Source: Atopsyche davidsoni
Lineage: Eukaryota; Arthropoda; Insecta; Trichoptera; Hydrobiosidae
DNA: 64,000 nt
Assembly (NCBI GenBank): GCA_022113835.1
Contig: JAILWY010000018.1
Location: forward strand, 12,563,501 to 12,627,500
Direction of reading: 5' to 3'
A program made the position numbers and the translations under genes. Positions 36,111 through 47,212 of this stretch are shown one piece after another; position 1 is the first letter of the stretch, and every line of letters begins with the position of its first letter. Below the pieces are notes generated by a model. It searched no databases and was not told where the DNA came from. It saw only the letters and a list, made by a program, of their open reading frames with translations.

Positions 36111-37693
36111 GTTTGTATTTATTTTTCAATTTGTAAATATGTATACGAAAATATTTTAAATAATATACGTTAGTGATTTTTTCTCATGTTTTATTTTATT
36201 GGTGATATTATCAAACGAAGTTCGTTTGATAATGCCAACGATAAAAAGGTTGACGAAACCGGTCACCAATTAAATGAAACACGTGGAAAAACCACACAAG
36301 TATTTTATTTAAAATATAGTTCCACCAAGTATTTTCTGTCAAAATAGTTATAAAGTAACAAGAAAAAGTATCAATTTACAAGCAAATAATTTGAAATGAT
36401 TTTTTTATTATTTTAGTAGTGTGCTTGTGTTATAAAAAATATATAAAACAATTTTTTTATAAGATATTAGTATTTTTGATATAAAAAAATAACAATTTGG
36501 CAATGCAGCTGGTGTTTATTTTTAATGACAGTAAATTAAATATTTGATATAATTTTTACTAAATGGTTCACAAGACATACTGAGTTCAAGTTTTTTGTAC
36601 TCCAATAACTTGATGCAAATCAACACCTAAGAATCAATATATATTCATAACCATGGCTAAATATGTATATATTTTGAAGTTTTAATGTATTAGATTATTT
36701 TATTTTTATTGAAGTTGCCATGGAGATCTGAAGAGGTCGAAAAATCCAGACAAAATATTATTAGCTACTAGTAGAAATAAAAATCTATGTTTGAAAAATA
36801 AACAATAACTTTTTTTGTTGATATAATGATGTGTAACATTATTGAAAAGAGATACTTTTTGTTTAAAGCGGAATCACCGATCGGATACGGCTGCCAGGTG
36901 AACAAGCAACAGCATCCATTTTATCGTACAACTTCGAAAGAATACGGATGGTATGCACCAGGTTTGTAAATATCTTAAACATAAGCTTTGTTTACCATAA
37001 ACTTTTTACTAACCATATGATCCAAATGCAAAGTGTATTTAATAAAAAAAAATAGTTTTACTGCCCATTGCGCCTAACAACTCTCAGTTCTTTAACTCAA
37101 TTTATATTGATTAAGATGTCTACATGTGTTTTTTTAAATCTTATATTGTTTAAGATTTAATTATACATTTGAGTGTATTCTATTATTATACATTGATCAA
37201 AAAAAAGATATGAGTTTAGTAAATTATTAACGTGTTTCTGAATAGTGTAATTTTTACTTATTATTAATACGAAACCACAATATGTACACGTGGGCGGTCA
37301 ACCATAACGTAGCACATAAATGAGTATATGTTTTTTGTTTTAATTTGTGTTAAGCGATATAAATTGTTTAAATCATCGGGTAACCAGAAAATCCCTAACT
37401 GAGTTCTTAACATGTGGGCGCTTTGGACATTGAAACACAAAGAAATCATGAAATCACAAAGAAATTTAAGATTTATTATTTGAATTTCATAAAGTTATTG
37501 AAATCACATTTATTTCCTAATCTTCATATAATCACATGACTACTATATCACTTATTGTTTTGTTTTAGATTGTCACACTGTTCCCAGCGTGTACTATCCG
37601 ACAATGCAACATTTCTCAAGTCATTTGGCAGCCGCTGGGATGTATAGAAATCACTCCCTCAATACTTCCAAAGATCCATCTCCTTACCTATAA
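35993..37693 (+). CDS. PIERCE1/PIERCE2-like microtubule inner protein
   Basis: Three exons, 35993-36110, 36869-36961 and 37569-37693, join in phase to 111 residues. The C-terminal half reads HPFYRTTSKEYGWYAP, then VPSVYYPTMQHFSSHLAAAG and MYRNHSLNT. This matches the vertebrate PIERCE family core (VYRTSNQAYGSRAP, V-FYPNSNKFSQQLAAGG, MFRNNTLNV), and the length is close to PIERCE2. Known role: lumenal proteins of ciliary and flagellar doublet microtubules that help dock outer dynein arms; in an insect, sperm flagella and ciliated sensory neurons are the likely sites. The ATG at 35993 has a good context (AAACATGCC). Exon 1 is the least certain: a nearer donor at 36071 exists but puts exon 2 out of frame, whereas the donor at 36111 fits. 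Confidence 0.8.
36111..36868 (+). other. PIERCE-like intron 1
   Basis: A 758-nt AT-rich intron that carries the second copy of the fold-back, hammerhead-like repeat at about 36190-36345. The rest shows nothing else recognisable. Confidence 0.55.
36190..36345 (+). repeat. second, degenerate copy of the fold-back repeat
   Basis: ATTATCAAACGA and TCGTTTGATAAT form a tight hairpin, followed by GCCAAC, a loop, GTTGAC, GAAA, CCGGTCACC, and the tail TTCCACCAAGTATTTTCTGTC shared with the 20.8-kb copy. Loop bases differ between copies while TTGATAA, GAAA and CCGGTCAC are unchanged. The left arm is largely lost. It lies in sense orientation within the PIERCE-like intron. Confidence 0.6.
36869..36961 (+). 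CDS. PIERCE-like gene exon 2
   Basis: Encodes AESPIGYGCQVNKQQHPFYR and TTSKEYGWYAP. The YRT-S-x-x-YG-x-x-AP pattern is the family core. It starts in phase 2 and ends in phase 1 before GTTTGT; the acceptor is TTTAAAG at 36868. Confidence 0.82.
36962..37568 (+). other. PIERCE-like intron 2
   Basis: A 607-nt AT-rich intron ending TTTTGTTTTAG. I see nothing else in it. Confidence 0.6.
37569..37693 (+). CDS. PIERCE-like gene exon 3
   Basis: Encodes DCHTVPSVYYPTMQHFSSHL, AAAGMYRNHSLNT and a short tail KDPSPYL before the stop at 37691. This is the most conserved part of the family and the basis of the identification. Confidence 0.9.
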
Positions 37694-40155
37694 ATATTGT
37701 AACAGGATGTGAAAATAAATTTTTACTATCGGAAGCAAGATGTTTTTAATTGAAACAGTTTTTTTTGTAATATTGCAATTTATTTCATATCATATATATG
37801 TATATATGTATATATATATATATATATATAATTTTATAGAATATATGCTGTAACATCCACATGTATAATTGTTTATTGTGAATATGAAAAAGGCACAGAA
37901 AACAGTTTCTGAGAGAGTTTTTCTGTCACAAATAAAATAATTACAATTTCTATCATACTAATTATTGCCATAAATGTAAAATTATAGCTAACATTGTACA
38001 AAAAAAGATTTAACATTCTTGATTGGGGAAATCGTAAAAATACATGAGTTTGAAAAATAATTTCTATTTAAACATTATTTGATAAAAATCTCAGAGACAT
38101 GTTTCTGCCCTTGCCGCGAACACTAACAATTGCATACACATTTTAAATAGCAACAACAACAACAGCTTAATTGTCTCTTACCTAAGGAAATAAATTATTT
38201 TAAATCTAAATCTTGTAGATGCTACGATCTATTGAATGATTTTATCAATTCTTCAAATACAATTCGGGCTCCAAACTCTCATTATGCTAATGTAATGTTT
38301 CATCAAAGCCATCTTTCTTTTTACACTTCAAAATGTATACCTTTATGTCAAACGTAAAGTCAGAAGATATTAAAAAATACTTGTATCACATAAAATACAT
38401 TTAACACAGTTATTTGAAATAACAATGAATATCAAAGATTTCTGAAACTAGAGTTATAAACGATAACCACTTTGTTTCTAGACAAAATATGACTAGTATA
38501 AAAGCTAACACCTTTCTTATGACACAGGGGTGATATGTAAACTCACTTATTTGTTCATTATCATTACAGCATAACATATAATACTGCTTTCTTTGGAATA
38601 GTAACATTGTTAGTAAACATTGACACATCAAACCGGTTTCAATAATTCAGTCAACATTCTACCTTAGGGAAACTGGTCCGCTTGTTTGTTCCAAGGCTGG
38701 TGCCAGCGAAAAAACCAAAAGTAGTGGAAACACACCTTAATACCAATCTTAGCCCTTAATTAGTAACCATTCTCAACGCTTACTCATGATACAGTGTATG
38801 TAGTATTAGTAAAACCAAGTAATTGAGATTCATACAATACTCTTGTAAAGGTACTGACGCTTCACTTACATGAACAATGTATAAGTATAATTATTAATTA
38901 GACATCATTAGGTTTCGTTGTATGAAATCTAAATGAACAATATCTAATCTATACTTTGCTAAGCATCTTTGTAAAAATTATCATTCTAAGAACATTTTAC
39001 ATGTATTTAAATGCTATACGAGTGTATTATACTACAATATTTGTATATTTGTTTCATTCACTATCCTTATCATAATGCACAGTTATTTTGGTTTTTTCTG
39101 TCGACTTACAAACATTATTTAATAATATGTATAGAGTAACTCTATACTCTTGCAATATCTGTTTAAAAATATTCAACAATTACTCCTCGTAATGACAAAT
39201 AAATATTACTCGTCTAGATTAGATCAACCAGACGTTAATTTATTTTTTTGATAATGTATTTTGGATAAAGTCTGTCATGATTGTATCAAGACAAATTAAT
39301 GACTCTTAATCAAGGTAGGAAAGCCTTACTATTAAATTAACACAAACACGAAAATTTCAATTCATAACAATAAAGGATTGTACTGTTATTTATGTCACAA
39401 GCATAAATTGAAATTCAATCAGTAAATCCAAAGACTAAATATAATTTATAAAAAAATTCGTCCATCCTCAAACATCTTCATTTCAATATATATTTCAACA
39501 AATTAACTCATCTTTGATAAAATGCAAATAAATTTAATGACAATATTCGTATAACAGTACTTTGCCTATTCTAGGAGAATGTCTACTACTATATAAACAA
39601 GTGTTTATGTTTTTAAAATAATATGTATTGTCTGTTTAATTTATATTCTATAAATGAAGCATTTACATTGAACTATTTACTATAAAACTACTATTTTAGG
39701 AGAAACAATAATTTCATAATCTTCGATATACAATTTTACAAGATTGAGCAGAAAAATTTAGGGAACAGATTATACAGACAACTCGATATAGTAATGTGCA
39801 AATACTCAAATTAAGAGTTTGAAGACATAAGCAGACATTTGGTAGTAATTACACTTTGCTTCATACCGAAAATTATTATTGCAAAGCAACATCCACATTT
39901 TATGCGTACATTACTTATTCTACTAATTCTTGTAAATTTACAAAAATAAAAAAACAATATAAAACGTATTATTTCATAAGTGTCCACTTATTTTTACAGT
40001 GTATAAAATTTTGTATATATGTAGCTGCTCTTATGGACAGTGAAATTGTACTTAACTAAAAAATAATCTCATGTATTAATTGTTTGTGCTCTTAAAATTC
40101 AATGTGAAATTATAACAATTTGTGAATCTCTAACAAAATAATTCTTTAAAATCAG

Positions 40156-40232
<77 letters not shown>

Positions 40233-40532
40233 TAGATATAGATATAATTAAATAATTTAAAAAAAGAGATTTTACCTAATAATTAAAAAACAAAAATGAC
40301 AAAATAAATTTGAGGAGTTTGTCAATTGAATTCTGTCATTTATGACCAAGGAAAAATGTAAGTAGATCAATATTATAATTAAGTATTATTCATTTAAAAC
40401 AATATGAAAATTGTAATACTTGTATTCTTAAAAGACTTACATATTCAACAAGAAAATTGTCTTAAACAGACATAATAGGTACAATTAGTACCTTGAACCA
40501 GCACTTTCATCCCAGCGGGTTATGCTGTTGAT
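37694..40532. other. convergent intergenic region between PIERCE-like gene and synapsin
   Basis: The two genes converge here. An AATAAA at 37714-37719, 21 nt after the PIERCE-like stop, is its likely polyadenylation signal. The synapsin 3' UTR must run in from the right; on the minus strand the first AATAAA I noticed is at about 39244-39239, implying a long UTR. AT microsatellites occur at 37789-37831 and 40159-40231. No further gene is recognised. Confidence 0.6.
40159..40231. repeat. (AT)n microsatellite
   Basis: About 73 bp of uninterrupted AT dinucleotides, starting 302 bp beyond the synapsin stop codon, so probably within its 3' UTR. It is likely to be length-polymorphic. Confidence 0.95.
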
Positions 40533-40702
40533 TTACATGTCTCCAAAGATTCCAGCAAAGGTCTTGCGGAGGTTTTTCATTGTGTCTTCAGCATCCTCTG
40601 CCACTGATGCTGAGAGGGAACCCTGACGAGAGAATCCGGTGCGCTGGGGAACTTCCGGGACTTTGGGAGCCGAAGTAGAGCTGACAGTTGAACTTTGAGA
40701 TA
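40533..40702 (-). CDS. Syn: synapsin terminal exon (domain E)
   Basis: Encodes [40 protein letters not shown] and [16 protein letters not shown] before TAA at 40533. The last 20 or so residues are the hallmark of synapsin domain E, which binds vesicles and actin in other animals. RQGS is a basophilic kinase-type site. Confidence 0.96.
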
Positions 40703-43700
40703 CTGAAATAAAAATATTTCACAGAAAATTCATTAATTGCGAGAGTGTGGGAGTATAAAAATTCTCAAGGTCATAACCAGAGCCATCCTGGCATTTTCAT
40801 AGCTGCTGGAGCTGCTAGTTTATTTGTTGTTAAAAGGTGATTAAATGTTCATCTTCTTTTGAGTCTTAGGCATTCAAGTTATTAAATTAAAAAATACTGC
40901 TACATAAAATGATTAGATATTGTGATAAGTTATAGTTATAATGCAAATACTTTTTGATACAAAAGTAAAAGTTATTAAAATTTGGAAATATTTTCCTCAT
41001 TAATTACATAACTCGAGACAGAAACAAGAATTTTTACTTCAATATGTGATCAATAATGTTAATCTTGGGAATTGAGTCTGAGTGAACTGTGCAATTCACC
41101 TTTACTCCTCTTTAACATGTACTGAATAAAGTTCTGCAGAAAAACCTTGAAATATTCTTTAGTACTCAATTACCAAGATAATATGGCAAAACATGTATTT
41201 ACTCGTTGTGACATCAAGATCCCACTTTTTATCATTGTGGTTGTGTTACCTTGTGAGTCTCGCCGACCGACGGCCGATAGGGGTGGATTGCCAGGTGGCG
41301 GATGGTCAGGCTCAGCCGGGATGGGCGGCAGAGGACGCTCACCCTGGCCCGACGGAGGGGCTCCGGGGCCAGCGGGGGGTGGCCCAGGAGGTGGGCCTCC
41401 GGCAGGGGCTCGCTCCTCTGTGGGTGAAGTGACCGAGCTGCGTCCGGCACGCGTTGTTGCCGCTGTTGCTCCGGGGCGACACGTGTTCTGAAACATTCAT
41501 ATACATATATATATATATATATTTAAAAGTTTATTATGAGATTACATATTGTATATCTATTTACGGATTGGTCAATCAGATGCGTATTTATTACCCATTA
41601 CGGGTTTATTATATTATTACTAATATGATTAGGCACATTAGTTCATATATGGAAGATGATTTAAAGAAACTCTCAGAAAAATATCATCGTGATATTTTTC
41701 TGATTTTTCCCACACAAATCATGATGCTATTTTTCTGAGAGTTTCTTTAAATCATCTTCTATATATGAACTAATGTGCCTAATCATATTAGTAATAATTA
41801 CATATTGTATCAAATAATATAAATAAATTTAGTGAAATTATTTCATACACAAACCATAACCACAGGAGTTTGTTCTGATTATCAATAGATGTCATTTAAA
41901 ACAGTTTTGTAGCAATACACAATAATAATCAATATCAAAGTATTTGAAAATATTTTAAAGAATGTGAATAATAAAGTAGACAATGTATAGCATTCAAGAA
42001 GCCATAAATTACTATATGTTTTTATGTAATCTGTATAGACATGGTTAGGCACAGTGAAGATATACTGTTAAATAGTGATTATTGACTTATTCACATTGGT
42101 AATTTAGCAGATGGATGTAAATAAATCGAGGGTATTATATGAAACAAAAAAAAATAAAATAATATAGACATTCAAAAAAAATTACAGATCCCATACAGGT
42201 AGATGTTAGTTAGGATTAAATTTTGAACAGTTGTCGAGAGTTACATTGTTAAAAGTTGCCAAGGATATATAAAATATATAATATAATAGATTTCCCAGAA
42301 TAAATATCATTAAATGAGTGATATGCTTTAACCGATTCTATTATTGCTGGCTGTCTACATGTTTCTGGTTTCATTACCATTTCATCTCTGACACAAGGTT
42401 GTCCCAAACATTCTCAGTTAGATTAACATCACAGTGCTCGTGTACTGTTGAGGAATTGGCAGTGTAAGCAGAGAGGACTGCCGAAGTACCTGCATGCGCT
42501 GCGTGACCAGGTCCGCGATGTGGCGGCGGTCGTCCTCTTGAGAGTCCCCCATGAGGGACAGGGCGCTGTCGTTGACTTCGATGATCATCTCGCGGCCGTC
42601 CCGCGCCACCACCACCTCCAGGGCGCAGATCTCCAGCCCTCCGAATAGCTCGCTCACCTAAAAACATATCAGTAATTCAATAACAAAATTCCCTCTAAAA
42701 TTATTATTCAACTTATTGTTATATCATATTTGACGTCATGTTACTTTTTCATAAAAAAATCGACAGCGTTTCTTGTAGTAAGCGGTAATCTCCTCATATA
42801 ACTATGATAGTCCAGAAAAACTATTCCATCCTCGATTCTCTGATATTGTTTTATTAGACACCAATCAAATTACATTAATTGTTTGGTACAACACAAATAT
42901 ATATTTGGTGTTTCTTAGATTCATACTAATTAAAACGAAATCATTGAAACTCAAAAAAAAGTGCGAAACATCAGATTTGGTTATGATTTTATTACGCTAT
43001 TTTAGACTCACCACACTGATAAGGATTTACAAATGTCGTATGGATATTACTGTACCTGGACCTTCAAGTAAAAAGCTACGTTTGGTTGGTTTTTGACAAA
43101 ATGTGGATGGATAAAAATTGTCCCGTCAGCAGAATTAATGTAAAAAAATAACAATCCTCGAACTCTAGTAATAAAGTAAAAATAGTAAACGTCGGCGTAT
43201 TTTCTTCGTTCAGTAATATTTTTATTTCAATTAACAGTTAAATAATATATTTTCGCATGTCATTTGCATTTCTTCGATAAGAGAGAGGGAGAGAGAGAGT
43301 AAGGCGTTCAATATCTACTCAACGAAAAAAACATTTAAATAAGGTCATTGTGATATTTATCAGATGACCGATAACCTTTTAATAAAAATATAAATACATT
43401 TTATTGAACTTATCATTTTTATATGCTGGGGCTCTGCTTAATAGTTTTGTGTAAATCTTAGATATTTTTCTTTATCAAATCAATAGCGCTTTATTCATGG
43501 CGTCCAATAGATCTTAAATTATCGTCTAATCAATTAATTTAAATACAAGCCTTACAAAAGAGTCGCCAACATTTGATATGGTCTTTTATTCGCATTTATT
43601 CGTCATTTATATTTCAATATTTATAGATTGTTATATGATCACAAAATACATGACCACATATGAAGTTTTTCAAAGTGCAAGTTTTATATTAAGATTTTTA

Positions 43701-46700
43701 ATGTTTAATGTTAAATTTAATATTGGTTAAATTAATGTATTGGAGATACCAAGCTAATGCGAATTTACAAAAGTGGTTAATAAAAGGGTTCGCAGTGCAT
43801 TACGGCATGTACTGACCGCGTGCTTCGCCGTGAACGGCGGTGGCGATGCCACGGTCACGGCGCGGTCAATTCCGTCGGTCGCGGCCGCGAACAGCTGATT
43901 TTCAATTATAATATCTAGTTTAATGCGGCTGGAAACCGCGGTTTGGTGAATTGTACGTAAAACATTCCACAGTTCGGACTTCATAGATTACAGAAAACCT
44001 TAAAGGTCTATAACCTTACACGAACTACCTGTATAGGGTGTTTTAAAACACATATTAACTTCGGTTCACTATTTAAACCCTGAAAATAAATTAATAATTT
44101 TTACCATTTCTAAGAATAAAATGTCTATTTGGAAAAATATATATAGCAGTTATTTACTTCATCCACCCATGTCTTGTAGCGGTCTGTCATGGCCAGCTGC
44201 TCCAGCATTGCCGACCCCTGGTTAGTCTTCCAGTTTCCAGAGATGGACTTGCGCCTGAACAAAAATAAAACATGCCATCAACACAATAATACCACCTTCT
44301 TTCAACATTATTCAAATTCATCCTTTTATCACATTCCTGACCCATTAGCAATGCTTGTGAAATGTATTGTTATTTACCAAAAAATTCTTGTCTCACATAT
44401 TTTTTATAAATTACAATAATGTCGAGTGTCAAATAGGTGTCGAATGTGCTGATTTATTGGTCATCCTTTGTATTCGGGAAGTTTACGAAAATATCAATTA
44501 ATTTTAACAGATGGAACTGGTCATATATATTATTGAAAACATCGGTAATCAACTTGTAGCCTGCGGACTAAAAAAAATGCAAACGAAGCAATTTATTTTT
44601 TATTAATATTCTGATGATTTGTTTCAAAAGCTTCTTAAAACCGAAACAATTTAACTTCTAAAATTAAAAAAATAGCTTTTGGTAAATTTGGCATATTAAT
44701 CGTACCGTTAGGGTATCGTTACCCAATATTCGTCTGTCGTACGTCATTTTTTTAATTTACGCGTATTTTATTAATAACTTTAAAAAATAGCTTGATTTTG
44801 TGATATTTATAAAGGAATCAATAGCTGAGAACTTCGGGACTTATAAAAGCGAGGAACAAATTAATTTATTCAGTTGCACCAATGATTTCTTCAGTTTGTT
44901 TATTTAATAAGTATGACCATAGGTATTTGGTATCCATGTAAAATATCAAAATTGAAATTGAGATTGGCAGCCACATTATGGTAAATTTGGAGATAACATT
45001 TCAAAGTTTATTTGTCAACCACGAAGACGTATTTATTTAATAAGTTAGGCTAGTTGGTACTTACAATTTGGTGAACATAAAACAGTTTTATCAAACACGG
45101 TGCTTACGAATTATTTGTTTTGAATTTTCTTTATTGATATAAGTAGTATGGGAAAAAAATATTGTAGTTTTTAAGAGCAAAAAATTAAGTCCAATACGCC
45201 AAAAAAAGTTTCACACAATAATTAAAAACATCTATTAAGTATTGTGATGCCAAATCAAATTCATTCACACATAGTCCATATAAGGTATTGCAAAATACTT
45301 ATTCTGGAATGCGGGAGATATAATGCGTCACCAATGAAAGTAGGTTGGTTAGTGTAATGGAAATGAACACTTGCAAGCTATAATTATGCTTATCTCAGCG
45401 CTGTGTGAGAATTATTATGGCACACCGACTCATCTACATTTACATTCGATTACTTCAACCGAAGTGGTAGGTCAGAGGAGTTAGTACATATATATATTTT
45501 GCCATGATAATACATTGTAAAGGAAGACATGAACAGAATAATACCGAGATAACCATGAAAACATCTATACAACTTTGAATGCCCGCGAAGAATAAGTTTA
45601 CAACTATTTTTATAAGACTATATTATTCTGATATTAATTTTTTTTTAGTTTTTAATAGAGCATTATATGAAAAAGATGAAAGTACTTACATGAAAGCCTT
45701 ATAGTTGGAGCCGATTTTCTGAACGTGGATGTCAAACTTGGCGTCCACGTATGGCTCCACGGTGCAGTAGGAGCCGGAGATGGCCACCACGCCGGCCATG
45801 TCCTGCGACGGGAGTACCAAATCAAATACACAATCACAACCAACATTACGGATAGTCACAACTCAAGTAGTAACTCCTAGAAAATCGCCTCAGAAAGCAT
45901 ATCGACAGTACAAGAAACGTTAGGCCTCTTTGATAGACAAGGTGTATCTAATCATTTTAATGAAGTTAAATGGGTAAATTGGCTTTGTGAACTTCAGAGA
46001 AGTGCTATTCAATAATTATGCGTGCCCAAGCTAATATTATGTTTGTATACGAATTGGGATATCTTAACAATTGGATTAAAGCTATTATAGAAGAAAGTAA
46101 TTAATATCTTTATTTACAAAATTAGTAATAAATTAATTAAAAGACCTCTAGATGACACTTATGGTCGGTTAACAATTGTGCCAACCACTAGACCATAACC
46201 GGTTAGCAAGGTTGCCCATCGTTTACACATTTACACTAATCAAGAAAAAATCTTTAAAATAAAAAAGCGCACACGATGACGCTGCAAAAGATATCTGGAT
46301 AAATTCAAACATTTAATGCTATGGAAACAAATAAGTTGTTTGCTTCATATTGAATGAAACGATTACAGGAACTAGACTGCATGATAAAGATTATGAAATG
46401 TATCTTCAATGCGAGGGTGGTTACTGCTTTGTTTATTTTTGTTGAAATTTTAGTAATAGTCACAAATAATGATAGAACAAAAATCAACATTTAAAAGGAA
46501 CTCTTTTATTTGATATTCGACATTTATATAACTGATCATATTTTGATATTAAATAACCACTATACGAGTAATGCCGCAGGAAAGTTTGGATTTTTGACTT
46601 GCAAGGCGGTACGAGGTCTGGAGTAATTCTGTAAGATTGAGTATTCTTAAAATGACAAAAAAACAAGAAATGCTGTAGTATTTTTTTTTTGTTACCGACT

Positions 46701-47212
46701 ATGGTTAAAAGTAATGAAATGGATGCATTTATAAAGAAACTAGCGATTAATAATGATATAAATAACATTAAAACAATATTTATACTATACATGTTTTATA
46801 TCTGAGTAATATAACACGGATTATTTTTATTGAGGAATAACGATTTTTGGGTGGTCCTATTTTATTTCATTACTTGGAATGTTGCGGAGTATTTTTATAT
46901 ATCCCATAAAAAAACATTTTCAAAATAAACAGAAATAAACGGCACCGTTAATATAAACGTAAGCAAGGAAAATTAGTCGACGGGGAGTGGTATCTCGGCA
47001 ATACTTTACGCTAAGTGCTTTTAGACATTTCGGGTTTTTTCAAGAAACTGTTTTTCATAAAACCTTTCATAATAAAATATACATTTGAAAATGTATACTT
47101 ATATTTTGGTTTTGGGTACCTGGAAGTCGGAGTTGTTTTCAATCTTGATCTTGCCCACTCCTCCATGCGCGTGCCCCACTTTGAGAACCACTGGGAATCG
47201 TGGCACGGTTAC
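40533..47212 (-). CDS. Syn: synapsin, C-terminal half (partial, 5' end outside the window)
   Basis: Synapsins are presynaptic phosphoproteins that hold synaptic vesicles in the reserve pool. Six coding exons are visible: 47212-47120, 45802-45690, 44254-44158, 42657-42490, 41487-41250, 40702-40533. They join in phase to 292 residues plus stop. The first three and a half carry the ATP-grasp half of domain C: the glycine loop [54 protein letters not shown] and [21 protein letters not shown] Pro/Gly-rich linker follows, then domain E ending [22 protein letters not shown], matching the Drosophila C-terminus. Upstream exons (domain A, linker and the first part of domain C) are not recognisable out to 64 kb and must lie beyond the edge. 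TIMP genes are nested in synapsin introns in flies and vertebrates, but I do not recognise one here. Confidence 0.95.
40703..41249 (-). other. synapsin intron before the terminal exon
   Basis: A 547-nt AT-rich intron. I see nothing beyond splice signals (donor GTAACA, acceptor TATTTCAG). Confidence 0.65.
41250..41487 (-). CDS. Syn: synapsin Pro-rich linker exon
   Basis: 79 codons rich in Pro, Gly and Ala, including [20 protein letters not shown] and [16 protein letters not shown], ending GRRDSQ. The Drosophila protein has the same order (SPTDEG..., Pro-rich, RRDSQ). SPTEE and RRDS are candidate proline-directed and PKA/CaMK-type phosphorylation sites; PPIP stretches could bind SH3 domains. 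Confidence 0.93.
41488..42489 (-). other. synapsin intron containing a long hairpin
   Basis: A 1-kb AT-rich intron whose notable content is the long inverted repeat at about 41615-41800 listed separately, plus a short AT tract near 41503-41521. Confidence 0.65.
41615..41800. repeat. long fold-back repeat (about 70-bp arms)
   Basis: The sequence around TATGATTAGGCACATTAG (41625 onward) through GATTTAAAGAAACTCTCAGA (41660-41680) returns as its reverse complement from about 41731 to 41800, with a central spacer of about 45 bp that itself contains partial repeats of the same motif. The near-perfect arms mean the synapsin pre-mRNA would form a long double-stranded hairpin. It is probably a palindromic MITE; no terminal duplication is clear. 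Confidence 0.85.
42490..42657 (-). CDS. Syn: synapsin exon (end of domain C)
   Basis: A phase-0 exon of 56 codons: [40 protein letters not shown] and [16 protein letters not shown]. It matches the fly SELFGGMEVCGLSVVVAKDG and GDTQEEDRRQIADLV. In the ATP-grasp fold this part supplies metal and ATP contacts near the EVND segment (by family knowledge). Confidence 0.96.
42658..44157 (-). other. synapsin intron with an unassigned open frame
   Basis: A 1.5-kb intron. The bulk is AT-rich. A GC-richer patch at about 43780-43985 holds a minus-strand frame of 76 codons starting at an ATG at 43984; see the separate entry. A short GA-repeat lies near 43284-43300. Confidence 0.6.
43754..43984 (-). other. 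unassigned 76-codon open frame in a synapsin intron
   Basis: It starts with ATG and encodes [20 protein letters not shown], then [19 protein letters not shown]. Its local GC content is clearly above the surrounding intron. No family is recognised and no splice sites link it to synapsin in phase in an obvious way. A repeat fragment or an orphan small gene are both possible. Confidence 0.2.
44158..44254 (-). CDS. Syn: synapsin exon (domain C)
   Basis: Encodes [20 protein letters not shown] and [12 protein letters not shown], nearly identical to the family consensus GNWKTN-GSAMLEQ. It begins with one base completing the Met codon from the previous exon and ends in phase 0. Confidence 0.97.
44255..45689 (-). 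other. synapsin intron
   Basis: A 1.4-kb AT-rich intron in which I see no exon, RNA gene or recognisable transposon. Confidence 0.65.
45690..45802 (-). CDS. Syn: synapsin exon (domain C)
   Basis: Encodes [20 protein letters not shown] and [27 protein letters not shown] and the QKIG-NYKA segment are diagnostic of synapsin. It ends in phase 2 at GTAAGT. Confidence 0.97.
45803..47119 (-). other. synapsin intron
   Basis: A 1.3-kb AT-rich intron containing the tRNA-like fragment at about 46155-46215. Otherwise I see nothing in it. Confidence 0.6.
46155..46215 (-). repeat. tRNA(Glu)-like A-box fragment, possible SINE relic
   Basis: On the minus strand TTATGGTCTAGTGGTTGGCA resembles the 5' half of animal tRNA-Glu (ATATGGTCTAGTGGTTAGGA), including the pol III A box. 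No B box or acceptor-stem partner follows, so it is not a functional tRNA. It may be the head of a decayed tRNA-derived SINE. Confidence 0.3.
47120..47212 (-). CDS. Syn: synapsin exon (ATP-grasp glycine loop)
   Basis: A 93-nt phase-0 exon encoding [20 protein letters not shown] and [19 protein letters not shown] is the flexible glycine-rich ATP loop of synapsin domain C (HAHSGMGK in mammals; the fly has CHGGVA). This is the most 5' synapsin exon I can recognise in the window. Confidence 0.95.

Noticed and set aside
41147..41491. Plus-strand Gly/Pro-rich frames
   Set aside because: They are shadows of the synapsin Pro-rich linker exon on the minus strand.
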